Origin: Eonycteris spelaea
Lineage: Eukaryota; Chordata; Mammalia; Chiroptera; Pteropodidae
Length of the DNA stretch: 64,000 bases
NCBI GenBank assembly: GCA_003508835.1
Contig: PUFA01000082.1
Coordinates: 806,001-870,000, forward strand
Direction of reading: 5' to 3'
Shown here in pieces: positions 21,451-33,513 of this stretch; position 1 is the stretch's first letter, and every line of letters begins with the position of its first letter. The notes beneath the pieces are model-generated. The model was not told where the DNA came from. It ran no database searches and saw only the letters and a list, made by a program, of their open reading frames with translations. Made by a program: the position numbers and the translations under genes.

Positions 21451-24086
21451 ACATCCTGGTCTTTCATGTCACATGATTGTAGAAGTAAACTAGTCTTCCC
21501 AATACAGTGTTTACGCGTTGAGAACACCTAGTCCATTTTGGTGACTGACGGCAAGGCTCTAGCGGTGGTGGCTCTGAATCTGGGTGCGGTGACTGAAAAC
21601 CGAGAACGTTGAGCCCGGTGTGCGCTGCATCCTGACCCAGGAGCTCGCGCGTGAGCTCTGCAAAACATGCTGAGGCAAACGGTCTCTGCGTCCCGTCTTG
21701 CTCTGAAACGTGACTCTGAAGCATCTGGTTCCTTGTTGCTCATCTTCACGTGAGCGTGCTTGTGGGTTCTGAAGCAGATGGAGAAACAAGGACCCAGGCC
21801 GGGCCCCAGTGACCCCAGATGCATGGTAAGCCCCTGGAAATGCGGGAAGTGATTGACCCTGTGTGAGAAGACCTTATTCTAGGGCTGTTTTGCTCTTAAC
21901 ACCCACAAGCCATCACGTGCCTGTGCCCAGTGCCAGTCACCGAGTTTCGTCCTCCTACCCGCTGGTTTCCAGTCCTGCTTTTTGCTTGGTGATGATCGAG
22001 TCACACGGTCCTCTCCAAAGCTGGAGTCGGTTACCAAGTTGGTTCACTGTGGAATTTAAGTATACGAAACCAGAGGGGATGTTGGAGGAAAACCGTCAGA
22101 TGTGTCCCCAAATTACGAGACTCATTTTTCCTCTTCCTGAATTTCAGTTTTTTCCCAAAGTGTATTATAAAAAACAGAAGAGATCTCAAAAGAAAACGCC
22201 TTACGTGTTCTCTTGGCCATCTGTAACCTATATTATCATATTAAAGACTGAGAAATCCCGCTGAAAAGAAGCCTGCTTATCCCAAGCATTTGCTGACTTA
22301 GTTAACCGCAGAACCACTTTTTTTTTTTAATCCTATAAACAAGCTGCAGCACTTCGGGAAATAAGCTGCATCAGCCTGAGGTCTTGCCTGACTCCCCAAC
22401 ATCCACGTCCTTTGCTGGCCTGCAGTGTGCTCACCCCTGACAATGAAATCGATGTCCTCGCTGAGGATGTGGAACCTTCTCTCTGTGGGCCTCAGTTTCC
22501 TCGCCTGTAATGTAGGGGGAACGCCCACCTCAGGGGTGGTGAGGATTATGTAGTTCTATGAATCCTCGTAACCTCAGTGATCTTCGTGTATTAATCCTAA
22601 ACACACATATTAGCTGACTGTCCTAAAGTGTATTCCTTGGAATTTTTAAATCTGGCCTAAGAGAATATCTTCTCATTTGCATAACCAGTCATACAGTTTT
22701 TATAACTTTTTTGTTGGGTTTTCCAGTAAATCCATGAAGACTTAGTCTATTGATCGCTTGCGTTTAGTCCCAAGCGTGATTCTGCATAATTTCTCTGTTG
22801 AATGTCAGTTTGGGATGTAGGCCATCCAGAGGTGGGGGAAGACCTTATTTTTTAATTTTTACAGGCCTAGGGGAGCATCTCTGGAATACATAGTCATGCA
22901 GTAAACTTGCCCTGTTCTGCCCTTCTAAAGAAAAAAAAAAAGTGGTTAGCAACACTTTTCAGGGGTCAAAAATGACAGGTGGCTGATCACAGTGTTCCAT
23001 TTGCTATCTGTTTTCATCTGATGCACACAGCAGAGAGCTTCCCCAGAGCAAAAGGACTTCAGTCCTCACACCTGGCTGGAGACAGGCCATGTTTCTGGGG
23101 GCAGTGGAGGCGGCATGCAGGACATTGGTTATTTCTGCGTAAGCATAAGGTCAGGTTCATAAAGCCTGAGCTTTCATCTCCTGCATACGCGTGGTATGTG
23201 GCTGGCCCAGGATGTCGTACAAACTGGAGGGTTTCCCAAAGGCTTAAGGACCCTAAACCTTGGATTCAGCTCCCTGGAGATGTTCAAACAGAAGTGGTCC
23301 TTCAGGGAAGAACCGGCAGTGTCTCTAACCCTGCTTCCGGTAAGTGGCGATTACATAGGAATGTTTGGTTTGGTTTTGTTGCGCACGTGAAAGAATTTCA
23401 TAGATATTCTTCCTAGAAGCCTTGGTAGAGAACATTCCAACACAGACGTAGAGGATGACGCACAAAAGGAGTTTGGAACCAAACAGACCTCCCCTTTCCA
23501 AGAACGTGTGTGTTTGCCTGAGATGTGTTTACAGCTTCACGCGAAATCCAGAGACGGGACTTTCCGAGCAGAAGCCGTGATGCATGTTGGCCACAGAGCC
23601 GGGGGGTGGGGGAGGCGGGGGGCGCGAGGGGGTCTTCCCTGAAATCGCATCACCGGAACAATGTCCTATGCCTCCTATGAAAAGGAATGTAGTCCACACC
23701 GACGCCCCAATCAGGACAGCGGGCAGCGCCCTGTCCTCACCTCCGTTCCGAGTCTCCCTACCGCTTAGCGTCACCCTCCTCCAGAGCAGCACTGTGTTGA
23801 GTCACACACGGCGACACCTTCTCCCTGAGGTAAGCAGCTGTGTCACGAGGCCCAGCGCCCCAGCCCCCAGGGACCGCCCTCATTCTCACTCCCGAGGGTT
23901 GTGTGACCTGGGTGCGACTCACGGTGGCGTCCCTGCTAGACACAGACACTCTGCCAAGGACAGAGATCCCCAGGGAGTGACATGGACTTCCTGCCCTCCA
24001 GGACCCTCACATACACCACGAGACCATGTTGGGCTGTAAACGTCTTTAAACTGTGCTCTTGGGCCCACAGGCTTCCACGGGCGATG
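21450..24086. other. Intergenic sequence with one MIR
   Basis: Composition becomes GC-richer from about 21.5 kb. A MIR fragment lies at about 22465-22565 and a G-rich stretch at 23600-23630. I recognise no gene; several open frames of 70-150 codons overlap on both strands and look random. Confidence 0.55.
22465..22565 (+). repeat. MIR SINE fragment
   Basis: The phrases 'gggcctcagtttcctcgcctgtaa' (in part) and 'ggtggtgaggatta' appear in the correct order and spacing for the 3' half of a MIR. Assigned by eye against the known consensus. Confidence 0.65.
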
Positions 24087-24387
24087 CAGCCGACCCTTGG
24101 AGGGCCCGGGTGTGAGCTGTGCAGGTCCACGCCTTCGGGGATTGCTCTCAGCAAACACCTGTGCTGTTTTCCATCGTGGCCGGGGCCGACTGTGCATTGA
24201 TCTGTGCCATTTTATACAGGGGACTCGGGCACGTGTGGGTTTTGGGTACCGAGGTGGGTATCCTGGAACCAAGCCCCCTCCGATACCAGGGACAACTTAA
24301 AGTTTGGGGCAGTCGGAAGTTATGCAGGGTTTTTTTTGGGGGGGGGGCTCAGCACGCCTAACCCTGACATTGTTCAAAGGCCAACTG
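24087..24387 (-). mobile_element. Composite Tigger-type non-autonomous DNA transposon, copy 2 (inverted)
   Basis: Read on the minus strand, this copy begins with a Tigger-like terminus (cagttggcctttgaacaat), passes 'cataacttccgactgcccc' and switches at 'aaactttaa' into the MER2-like phrase 'gttgtccctggtatcgg'. It then runs through 'aaaatggcacagatcaatg' and ends in the complementary terminus. The order and junctions match copy 1 at 14217-14532 in inverted orientation. CpGs are more decayed than in copy 1. A G run (24339-24348) sits near one end. No transposase is encoded. Confidence 0.7.
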
Positions 24388-25199
24388 CACTTTACAAGAA
24401 ATTAGATTAACCGAACCCCAGCTAGCTTTTAAAAGTGAACTTCAGAGTCACCCAGGGGCCGCGCCTGTCCCTTAGGAGTCCGTGTGGCCTTGAGCCCAGA
24501 GTTCTCTTGGGGTCTCTCGGAAGCTGTGCTGGCGTGGGGGAGGGGCCCTTAGTCTACCTGATCGTGACCCCTGGTGCCTCTGCCAGGCAACAGCGAAGGG
24601 GTTACTTTCATCATCTTTTCCGTGTCACTTTCCAGTCGCCCCCTGTGACTCGAAAGAAGTCACCTGAGGAATGGAAGTGGCCAGGGACGTGTAGGGAGGA
24701 CACCGGTTTCTTCAGTTTGGAGTGTTGCTTGAAAAACGCTGGCCTCCGCGAGAGTTCATCTGTCCTTGCAGGGAGGGGCAATGACGTGTCGTCCACATTT
24801 AAGACGAGTACACTGCCAGCCTGACAAAACATCTGCCCCTGAGCGAGGTGCTTGTCCTCTGGGCTCCATCTCTTTTCCACCAAGTGGCGTGAGCGTGTGG
24901 CCAGGGCCCTCGGACGGGAGAAAGCCCCAGGGGGCAGGGCCCCGAGGGCGGTGTTGTCAGAGGAGTTGGGGTTCGGGAGGGGAGCCTGGGGCGAGGGCCT
25001 CTCCCAGCCGACTTTTACGTGCGGCCCCCTCTCTCCCCGCATTCGCCATCCGACGCCTGCTTCGGTGCGAGAGGGGAGATCGGAGTGCTTCTGGGGGAAA
25101 AAAAATCAGCTTTTGTTGATGGGCGGGATTTCATCGTGGGGGCCTCATTTGCAAAAATGAAATGTGGCGTTGGTTTCGGGGCTCAGAGTCCTGAGCAAT
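24388..25199. other. Intergenic GC-rich sequence, nothing recognised
   Basis: No repeat, gene or RNA could be identified. The sequence grades into the CpG island that follows. Confidence 0.5.
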
Positions 25200-25890
25200 C
25201 ACCTCGGCACGAAACGGCGTCTCTGCCCACCGCCCGGACCCCGGCTTCGAGGGGCCTTGGTTAAACGGTGGCCTCGTCACAGGCTGTTCCTCGTTTTCGG
25301 TCTCGAGGCTGCCCGGGAATTGAAGTCACGTCTCTGGAGAAGGCGCCCCGTAGCGTTCAGCCTGGGGTCCCCGCGGAGGTGCAGGTGGTGGGGTCTGTTT
25401 TCTCGGAGGCACATGTGACACGGGCGCGTGGCAGGGCCCTGTGCGGGTTCCACCGCTCCCCGGCCCCCGACCCTCCCTCCCCGGCGAGGGCCTGCGGCGG
25501 GCACGCCCCGCCCCGCACCTGCCACAGGGGAGCAGCGCCGGCAGGTGCTTCCTCGGCCTGGCCCCGTCCGCCGGGCCGGCAGGCCGTGCCGGGTCCCGCC
25601 ACAGCCCCGCGGGGCGCCCGCGGGTCCAGGCGTGTGCACCGCCCTCCCGCACGACACAGGCGTGTGCGACAGCCCCGCGCTTTCTCGCTCGATGCCAAAC
25701 ACCGAGCACATCGCGAGCCTCACGGGGCCGCGCACGCCAGCGGGGAAGGACCGTCCGTGTGATGCGTGTGGCAGAGACGCGGGCACAGGGCACGGGAGAG
25801 GAGCCGGCCCAGCGCAGGGGGGCCCTGGGACGGCTTCCTGTCGGGGTGCCCGCAGCGGAGACAGCGGACGGCGGCGCGGGGGAGGGTTAG
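25200..25890. promoter_or_regulatory. Intergenic CpG island
   Basis: GC content is very high through this stretch, and CpG is about as frequent as base composition predicts in the core (25441-25700). That is unusual for spacer DNA in a mammal. No TATA box, conserved first exon or known protein is recognisable. The island could mark the promoter of an unannotated non-coding RNA, an orphan CpG island acting as an enhancer, or simply a GC-biased segment. Its existence is seen directly; a promoter role is inferred only from the usual association of unmethylated CpG islands with transcription starts. Confidence 0.55.
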
Positions 25891-28067
25891 AAGCTCCCTG
25901 GGGGTTCTGGGACCCGAATCCAGGCGGTTCAGTCACAGGTTTTGAAATGGCCTGAGCGGGGAGCAGGTGGGGCTCGAAGATGGGACTGGAGAGGTCGGCG
26001 GGGACGAGGACGAGGTGGCCGGGCCAGTGTCCCCCTGAGGAAGTCAGCTGTCCTGCTCTCCCAAAGGGCTTGAACGTGGGAGCCAGGAAATCAGCGCCCT
26101 GGTTCAGAGAGACACGGGCTCTGGGCGAATCGAGGTGGAAGCCAGCCGCAGGCATGGGCAGTGTGCACGCAGGAAGCCCGAGGGCTGGGAGGCAGCCGCG
26201 GCTGGGGCAGGTCCAGGCCGTGTCAGGGAGGGGGGTCTAGTGATGGGTGGATGTAGAACAGGGAAAGGAGAGTCAGAGCCTAGCCTGGGGGCACTCAGGA
26301 TGGCATCACCAGTCGCTGAGCCGGCTAATCTGGAGACAGGGCTGAACAGCGGCCCCAGAGGTGTCCGGGACCTGCGGACACGTTAGGCCTCTGGCAAAGG
26401 GAACTGAAAGCTGCCACCAGCTGACCTCAGGATGAGGACATCCCCCGAAGCATCCAGGTGGGCAGTGTCAGCACGAGGGGCCTTAAAAGCAGAAGAGGGA
26501 CACACAGGAATGACCCAAGGAGCACTAGGTGCTGGCCCTGAAGGCGGAGGAGGGGGCTGCGAGCCGAGGAATGTGCGCAGCGTCTAGAAGCTGGAAAAGG
26601 AAGATTCCGGTCTCCTAGAAGGGAACGCGGCCCTGGGGACACCTGGCGTTTGGCCCCGGGAGCCCCGAGCCTCACGTCCCGCCCACAGGCCTGCGAGATG
26701 GGTTTGCGTTGCTTCGTTACAGCAGCTGCAGGGGACAGGTGCAGAGGCGCCCCCTCCCCCACCCCATGGAACATCCAGGGGGCCGGGCAGCGGGCGTGGG
26801 ACACAGGGGTCTGGAATCTAGCGCCTCGGCACAGGCTGGAGCAAAAGTCTGCGTGTCACCTGCATAGAGGGGATGAGTGTGGGTCCTGTGAGGGCCCCTG
26901 AGCGCCGGGCTCAGGATTCAGAGCAAGAGCACTGAAGGAACGGCTGAGAGGAAGGGAAGAGAATACGGGAGAAGAACCCAGAGTGGCGGAGACACCCAGG
27001 AGGGGCAGAGGGCACTTCAAGGGCACAGAAGGTGGGTGCGTCCACAGCAGCCGGCCTGGCCTGTGGGTAGGACATGGCGCTGTGTCCACGCACTTTGGCA
27101 AGGTGGAGGTCAAGGGCGTGTGTGGGGAATATGTCCTTCACCTTCAGACCTGCTGTGACCAACCCCTGGGACTGTGCACAGGACCCTCCTTTGAGGCGTC
27201 CTTAGAAAAAATGTCAGGGCCAAATTTCCAGCCTGGGAATGCCCCCAGGACACAGCTTGTCGGCCCCGCAGGGGACTCTTCCTTCTCCTACTTGTTCTTC
27301 CAAAAATCATTCGGTGGGAAAACCGCATCCACCAGAATTCAGTGTCTTCGCCGTGTTCACTGCCCTCAGCTGCTGTGGCTGCAGAAGTGTGGGGGCGGCT
27401 GGGGCTTCGAGGGGGACAGGGGGACCGCACGAGGGTCTCCGAGGCGCCTGGTATTGGGGGGCGAATGGGGGTGTGGGCCCCCCTCTGCACTTGTTAGGAT
27501 GTCCAGCCAGGAGGCAGAGACCAGACCTGACCCAAGCCACACCGGTCTTACGTCCGTGGGATGTAAAAAATTTTCGGATATTTCTCTGGTCACAGATTCA
27601 GTTTCTTCCCTAGCCGCTTCGAGAACATACTTTTCTTCTGTTTCTTGGAGAAAATCAATTTCACAGAAAAAGACTTGTTCACATAAGGGCCCTTTATTGT
27701 ATGTAGGTTTCTGAATCTTTTTTACGTGCAATTATTTTTCTCCGTAGCCTTTTAGGTTTGAGATGGACTTTGTTGGAGATGCACTAAGCATTTCCGTTTC
27801 ACGGAAAGGCGTGAAGAGGAAGCTGGACCTGTTCTGTATTTGAATCTCGTTCCTGGAGGCTCCGCGCGCCTAACGCAGGGTCGGAGGTTACGGAGGAGAC
27901 AGCAAAGCAGCGAGGTCCACTCGGCTCCGTGCCGGGACTGTAGATGTTTCCTGAGGCCATCTCTGGGGATTTTTTTTTGCCAGTAACTTTAGGTCCCCTA
28001 TACTGGGGTGGCAGGTTCCGCAGAAATAAGGAGGGAGCTCCACGGAGGTGGCTGAGCAGCATGGGGG
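25891..28067. other. Intergenic GC-rich spacer with an old LTR-type fragment
   Basis: Apart from the repeat at about 26440-26740, no feature is recognised. Open frames of 80-240 codons overlap on both strands, contain no known domains and fit the low stop-codon density of GC-rich DNA. Confidence 0.5.
26440..26740 (+). mobile_element. MLT1-like (MaLR) LTR fragment or similar old repeat
   Basis: Phrases in the expected order include 'catccaggtgggca', 'ccttaaaagcagaagaggg', 'gagccgaggaatg', 'tctagaagctggaaaagg' and 'cgttacagcag'. These are hallmarks of an old mammalian LTR-type repeat. No internal retroviral coding sequence accompanies it. Family name and ends are approximate. Confidence 0.5.
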
Positions 28068-28821
28068 GGGGGCACGTGTGTGTCTCAGTGATTGTATCTC
28101 AGTGTATGTGTCTGAGTGTGTGCGTGTGTGTACCTGAGTATGTGTGTGTAGGAGTGTGCATCTGAGTGTGTGTCTGAGTATGTGTGTCTAAGTGTGTATC
28201 TGAGTGTGAGAGTTTGTGTGAGCGTGTGTCTGAGTGTGTATGTGTGTGGGCATGTATATCTGAGAGTGTGTCTGAGTGTGTGTCTGACTGTGTGTGTTTG
28301 TATCTGCATGTGTATATGAGTGTGTATGTGTGCTTGTGTATATCTGAGTGTATGTGTCTGTGTCTGAGTGTATCTAAGTCTGTATCTGAGTGTGTATGTG
28401 TGAACGTGTGTCTGAGTCTGAGTGTGTATGTGTCTGAGCGTGCATATCTGAGAGTGTATCTAAATGTCTGAGTGTGTGGATATGTGTGTGTGTGTTTGCA
28501 TCTGCATGTGTGTATCTGAGTGTGTGTGTGAGCATGTGTGTGTCTGTGTCTGAGGGTGTGTATCTGAGTGTGTGTATCAGAGTGTGTGAGTATGTGTGTG
28601 AATGTGTGTCTGAGTGTGTGCGTGTGTGTATCTGAGTGTGCATGTGTGTGAGCATGCATGTACCTGAATGAGTGTGTGTGTGCGAGCGTGCGTGTGTCTG
28701 AGTGTGTCTGAGTGTGTGAGCGTGCATGTATCTGAGTGTGTGTCTGTGTGAGTATGTGTGCGAGCGTGCGTGCATGTGTCTGAGTGTGTGTCTCAGTGTG
28801 TGTGTGTCTGTCTGTGTGTGT
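28068..28821. repeat. GT-rich degenerate tandem array (about 750 bp)
   Basis: The stretch is built from short units such as 'gtgtgtctgagt' and 'gtgtgtatctga', alternating GT runs with CTGAG or ATCTGAG insertions, with no fixed period. Long stop-free frames arise on both strands (His/Thr/Leu/Arg-rich on minus, Cys/Val/Ser-rich on plus) purely from the repeat. Such arrays mutate rapidly and can adopt Z-DNA-like structure. It lies in spacer DNA. Confidence 0.95.
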
Positions 28822-31800
28822 TGACTGGAGTCTGTCACCCTCTCTAACTGGACGGTCACCTCCATCAGGGGCCCCTGTGGAAATGTCCCCATTTTATTAA
28901 CCTTACTTAGTGTCCTTTTCGAATCCGGCCTGGGGTCGGATGCCAGCAGGCCCCCTCCACCTGCGGCAGGAGCAGTTTCCCAGGGCCCTTCCGTCCCCCG
29001 GGCCGGCCCCCGGCCAGTTCCCAGGCGCCCAGCAGCTTCCCTCCAGCGGCCCGGGGTGGAAAGTGACATCCCAGCTCTTCTCTGTTTTTTTTGGAACTTG
29101 CGGGAGTTACCTTTTGTGACCTGGGACATGGCCCGTGTTTATTCTAAAAATTGTAGCCCACGTCTTTTTTAAAGACTTTTTCATTTTCAAGTAACCGTAG
29201 CGTCCCAGGGTGTTGCAGAATAGAATAGAAAGGTCCCTCGTACCCTCTGCCAGTTTTCCCAGCAGTTAGGCCTCAGATGACCACACTCAGCCTCAAAACC
29301 AGGAACTCCACAGCAGTACAATGTGTGCGCACACATCACACCCCTAAATATTCAAAGTCATGGAAATATCTGTTTTCCCTCCCTGTCAGTCTGTCACAGG
29401 GGCTGGGCCTCTGATCCCCGCCCCCCAACGCTCGAGGATGCCTCCTGGGTTTGTGGGTGCTGAGCGTGGATAGCGCCCCCCGCTGCGCCCTCACGGCCTG
29501 GGCCTCCACCCCACCCCACACACTCACTCCGGGCCGGGCCGGGCGTCTGGATCCGGCACACCCTGCAGCGTGCAGGCCCCGGCCGCCCTGGGCCCTGGTC
29601 CGCACTGCCCACTCCTCCCCTCCGCCCCAAGCGGCCAGCCTCAGGCGGCACCCGAGGTCCTTCTTCATAAATGCCCTTGTGTTTCAGTCACAGGAACCTC
29701 AGTGGAACACGTCCTAGGTCTGGTCCGCGAACCTCTCTCCCCAGCATCCCGCAAGCTCAGGGCCCGGGGAGTGGGGGGCGGAGGAGGGGAAGAAGCATCT
29801 CCGTCACACTCAGGGCCAGGCCAGGCCCTGGGATGCCCGTCTCTCCAGAGAGGGTGGCCAAATAGCCCCAGCCTGCCCGGGCTTCTTTGATGCTGGCCCC
29901 AAAAATCCCGTGTCCCAGGACCAAGGGCACCTGACTTGCCTTATTTCTACACAAACAAAAGGGGCCCCAGGAGGTCCCCCCACAGGACAAAGTCCCCGCT
30001 CCAGGTGCTCCAGGTGAGGGCTGCCTCCTCTCTCCAAGAAGAAGCTCTCCGCACGTTTAAATGCCTGCTGCTCACTCTGGAACTCAATTAAATCCTGCCC
30101 CCAGGAGTCCTGGTCCCTGACCCCCAGCCCCGCCCCCACCCTGGAGTCAGGGTCAGGCAGGGTTCCTGTCACAGCTTCGCAAGCAAGGCTCCCTTTCCGG
30201 CTCATGGACGGTGTTCTTCCTGTCTGCTTCATCCGGCTTGTCATAATTCTGTGTATTTTTGCGTTCTGACAGGGCTCTTGAGGGTGTGGGAGACGTGTTG
30301 TCGCGCCTGAAACTCCCTCGCAGGGTCTGTTATAGCGTCTCTTGCGTGACACGATCTACCCTCCTTCCTGTGGCTTCAGATCCACGTTGGGATAGCTTCT
30401 CGTTGGGACAGTCACCTGGACTGTCTTCCGGGCGGGCCCCGGCGTCACCCACACCCACGGAACTGGCTCGGGGGTCTTCTCGGGGCGCTGGGCCTTCCGC
30501 CGTCTGGGGTGACACTGCGGGGTGGCCACGCAGCCCGGGGACTCCCACCTTGTTCTCCCTCGAGGTGGGGGGAGAGTCGGACACGAGTGTGGCCACAGCT
30601 GCAGGGCAGCCTGTCGGCACCCCGTTTAGACCTGAGTCCGGGGATGGGAGCCAGGCGTCGTTCTGCATGGGGCCGGCAGGAAAGTTTGCTGGGACCCTGG
30701 GAATCAACGCAGGACCCCGTGGCAACATGAAGGTCATCCAAGGACATCAGCGCCCGAAGGACTGCAGTTAAGAGATGAAGAAAACACCACTTCATGGTTG
30801 TAAGTTTGTTTCCTCGCTAGCTTCTTGGTCATTTATTGGTTCTACTGTTAAAGAGGAAAAGGCAGTATTTCCTCTATCCTCAGTGGCATCGTGTGGCCAT
30901 CTGTGAGCTGTGGTCTCCCTGCTTCTCCCAAAACAAAGGACCCTTGTTCCAGCCCCTGGGAGTGAGCAGGATTGTCTGCAGGGGAGGACCGTTCCCGGGG
31001 CCCGGACCCCACAGTGGGTGGGCCCTGCTCGGAGCTCGTGACACACAGACGGGTCACCAGGGAGGGCTCCCTGGGGACATGGTGATGCCGCGAGATATGA
31101 GTAGCTCCTGATCAGGCCCAAGAGGGCCTGAGAGTGACACTCACCGATCCCCGGGGGGAGGCGACGGGCGCAACCTTTGTGCAGGGGGAAAAGGATCCCA
31201 GCGGCATCCAGGACTCACGAGTCGGCAGTACCCGCGGAAGACCAGACCTGGGACAGCACCCAGCGAGCAGGAAACCCCCGACAGTGACTCCAGGACGAGG
31301 GAGGGGCCGAGGGCGGCGGCGGGATGCCCAGGTCTGGGGTCCCCTGCCCCGGGTCCCGAGTCCTCCCCCAGCCGGCCAGACACTCCGGCCGCCCCGAGTG
31401 GAGCTGCAGTCCCTGTCGGGGCCCTTGGTTGCCGGCAACAGACACCAATGTGGGTTAGTTCAAGAAACAGGGTTTGTTAGAAGGATGTCAAGTGGCTCAC
31501 AGAACGACGACAAAGAGCGCTGGGCTCAAAAAAACGGGCTGGGAGCACAGTAGGGTGGCAGCTGAGAACCCACCGGCCGTGCCCCAGGACCGGTCCCCAC
31601 CCAGCTGGAACCTCACTGAGGCCTGGTGGCCGAGGGACACTGGCCCCGGACACGCCTGCCGTGGTGGCAGAGCAGACTATGAATGCCGTAAGCGTCTCCG
31701 TGACGCTGTCCTCGGAGATCCTGTGGTTGTCACCGGCCACGTGGCGCACGAGGTTCAGCAGATGGCGGTGGACAGTGAGGTGTTACGTTGTGCCACAAGG

Positions 31801-33346
31801 CAGTGGGGCCGGAGTTCTTTCTCTGCCGATATTTCGGACGGCTCCGCCCGCGGAGGCTTCTGAGGGCACTGGCGCTTCACTGGGAGGGTGGAGTGGGCAG
31901 AGTGGGCGCCGGGTGCTCCTGGATGGGGTTCAGGGTCAAGGTAGGTGCAGAGTACACAGACAACAGAAAGAAATGGGGTTCCCTAATGAGGGGAAAAGGC
32001 AAGCTGTTCGGGGAAGACATGGAGCGGGGGACCTAAGGAGCAGAAGGGCTCTGGCTCGGTGACAGCGAGCGAAGCCGTCATCTGAAGGGTGCACAGGGAC
32101 AAACAGGTGTTGGAGTGTCAGGCAAGGACGAGGATGCTGTTTGTGACTAAGTGAAGCAAGCGTTCAGGCAGTCATTAGCGCACACCGAAGGCCTGTCACT
32201 TGTGTTCCCTGACAGCTGTGCTGGCTTCTAATTTTCCTGCCCCCCCCGCCCCCCACAATTACCCTCCAGGAGCAGCCCTGTCCCCCCGGCCGGGCCTTGC
32301 CAGCTCACGGAGCTAAGTGGGGAAATGAGATATGCGATTTCAGTGTGCCTCTCTGAGAGAAGACTGATAGAAGCAATTAGAAGTTTCCAGAATTGCTGGA
32401 GAAGAGGTCAGTCAGCGAGGCTGAGGAAGAGGATGGAGGAGGGGCCACCGAGGGGATCACAGTGGCTGTGATCAGCTCTGACGGGATGAGGAAGAACGGG
32501 CAGCAAGTCCAGTGAGGACTTGGGCAAGGCAGGACAAAGCGCTTGCGCCGGCTCCTTGGGCGCTGGGCACCTGCTCGGGAGGGTGCAGCGGCAGGTCTGC
32601 AGGTGGTGGTGGTGGGCGGCCCCCAGGGATCGGGGGCCTGAGCCTGGAGAGCCCTTGACCAAGTGGCTATTCAAGGCAGAGGCAAGTGTCCTATCCAGGC
32701 CTTCGGCCGCCTGAGTCTGCGGAGCCCTTGGGACTCCTGGGGCCCTGATCCAGCTGTCGCCTGGCCTTTCGTCCCTGGCTCGGAGCAGTGCCTTGGAGGG
32801 GCGAGGGCTCCCGCCTGGCGGCCCTGCGCAGAAGCTCGGGAACGTGGCTGCGGTCAGCAGGGGAGCAGGGGGCGCTGATCCTGCATGGGGGGTGTACAAT
32901 CAGTGCCTTCCCCCCTTTTAGAGAACACTGGCCGATCACATCGAATGCATGAAATCGGAGCGGAGAGCAGCCTGTGTCAGAGGCGAGGCAAAGCCAGGCT
33001 CAGGCCCTGAGCGCTGGGGACATATGGCATCTGTCAATCAAACGCAGAGCAACCTTCAGAAAGCCATTAGAAGTCAGCCCCACGCTGCCTCCCCACTGGC
33101 GCGAGCTGCTGGCTCCCTGTCCCCAGGCCCCGCAGATGCTCTGGTCGGGGACTAATTAGCCTTCCAGAGGGCAATCGGGGGCTTTCCGCTGGAACGTTCT
33201 TAGCATTTCTGCTGGAGCCTGGCTCCAGGTGAACACCTCTGGAAATGGGCAGAAGCCCGTCGAGGGGGCTCCCCCCGCCCCGACCCCGGGCCCTGGGGGC
33301 AGGCCGGGCTGCTTCCTCCGGGGGCCTGGCAGCTCCGGGCCCTCCA
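28822..33346. other. Intergenic GC-rich spacer (4.5 kb), no gene recognised
   Basis: A segment at about 29150-29350 ('caagtaaccgtagcgtccc', then 'ctgccagttttcccagcag') weakly resembles an old L1-type repeat. The remaining sequence is non-repetitive and GC-rich. Overlapping open frames of 60-180 codons show no recognisable domains. Nothing else can be supported. Confidence 0.5.
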
Positions 33347-33513
33347 CCGGCCACCACGTCCCCTCCGCCGGCCACCATGTCCCCTCCGCCGGCCACCATG
33401 TCCCCTCCGCGGGCCCCCACGTCCCCTCCGCCGGCCACCATGTCCCCTCCGCGGGCCCCACGTCCCCTCCGCCGGCCACCACGTCCCCTCCGCCGGCCAC
33501 CACGTCCCCTCCG
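33347..33513. repeat. 21-bp GC-rich minisatellite, 8 units
   Basis: Eight tandem copies follow the pattern 'ccggccaccAYgtcccctccg', two of them with a 'cgggccc' start and one shortened to 20 bases. On the minus strand the period of seven codons gives the repeated peptide GTWWPAE, an artefact of the 21-bp period. Flanking sequence is GC-rich spacer. Confidence 0.93.

Noticed and set aside
28099..29129. His/Thr/Leu-rich minus-strand frames of 186 and 251 codons
   Set aside because: They are translations of the GT-rich tandem array with no unique protein sequence.
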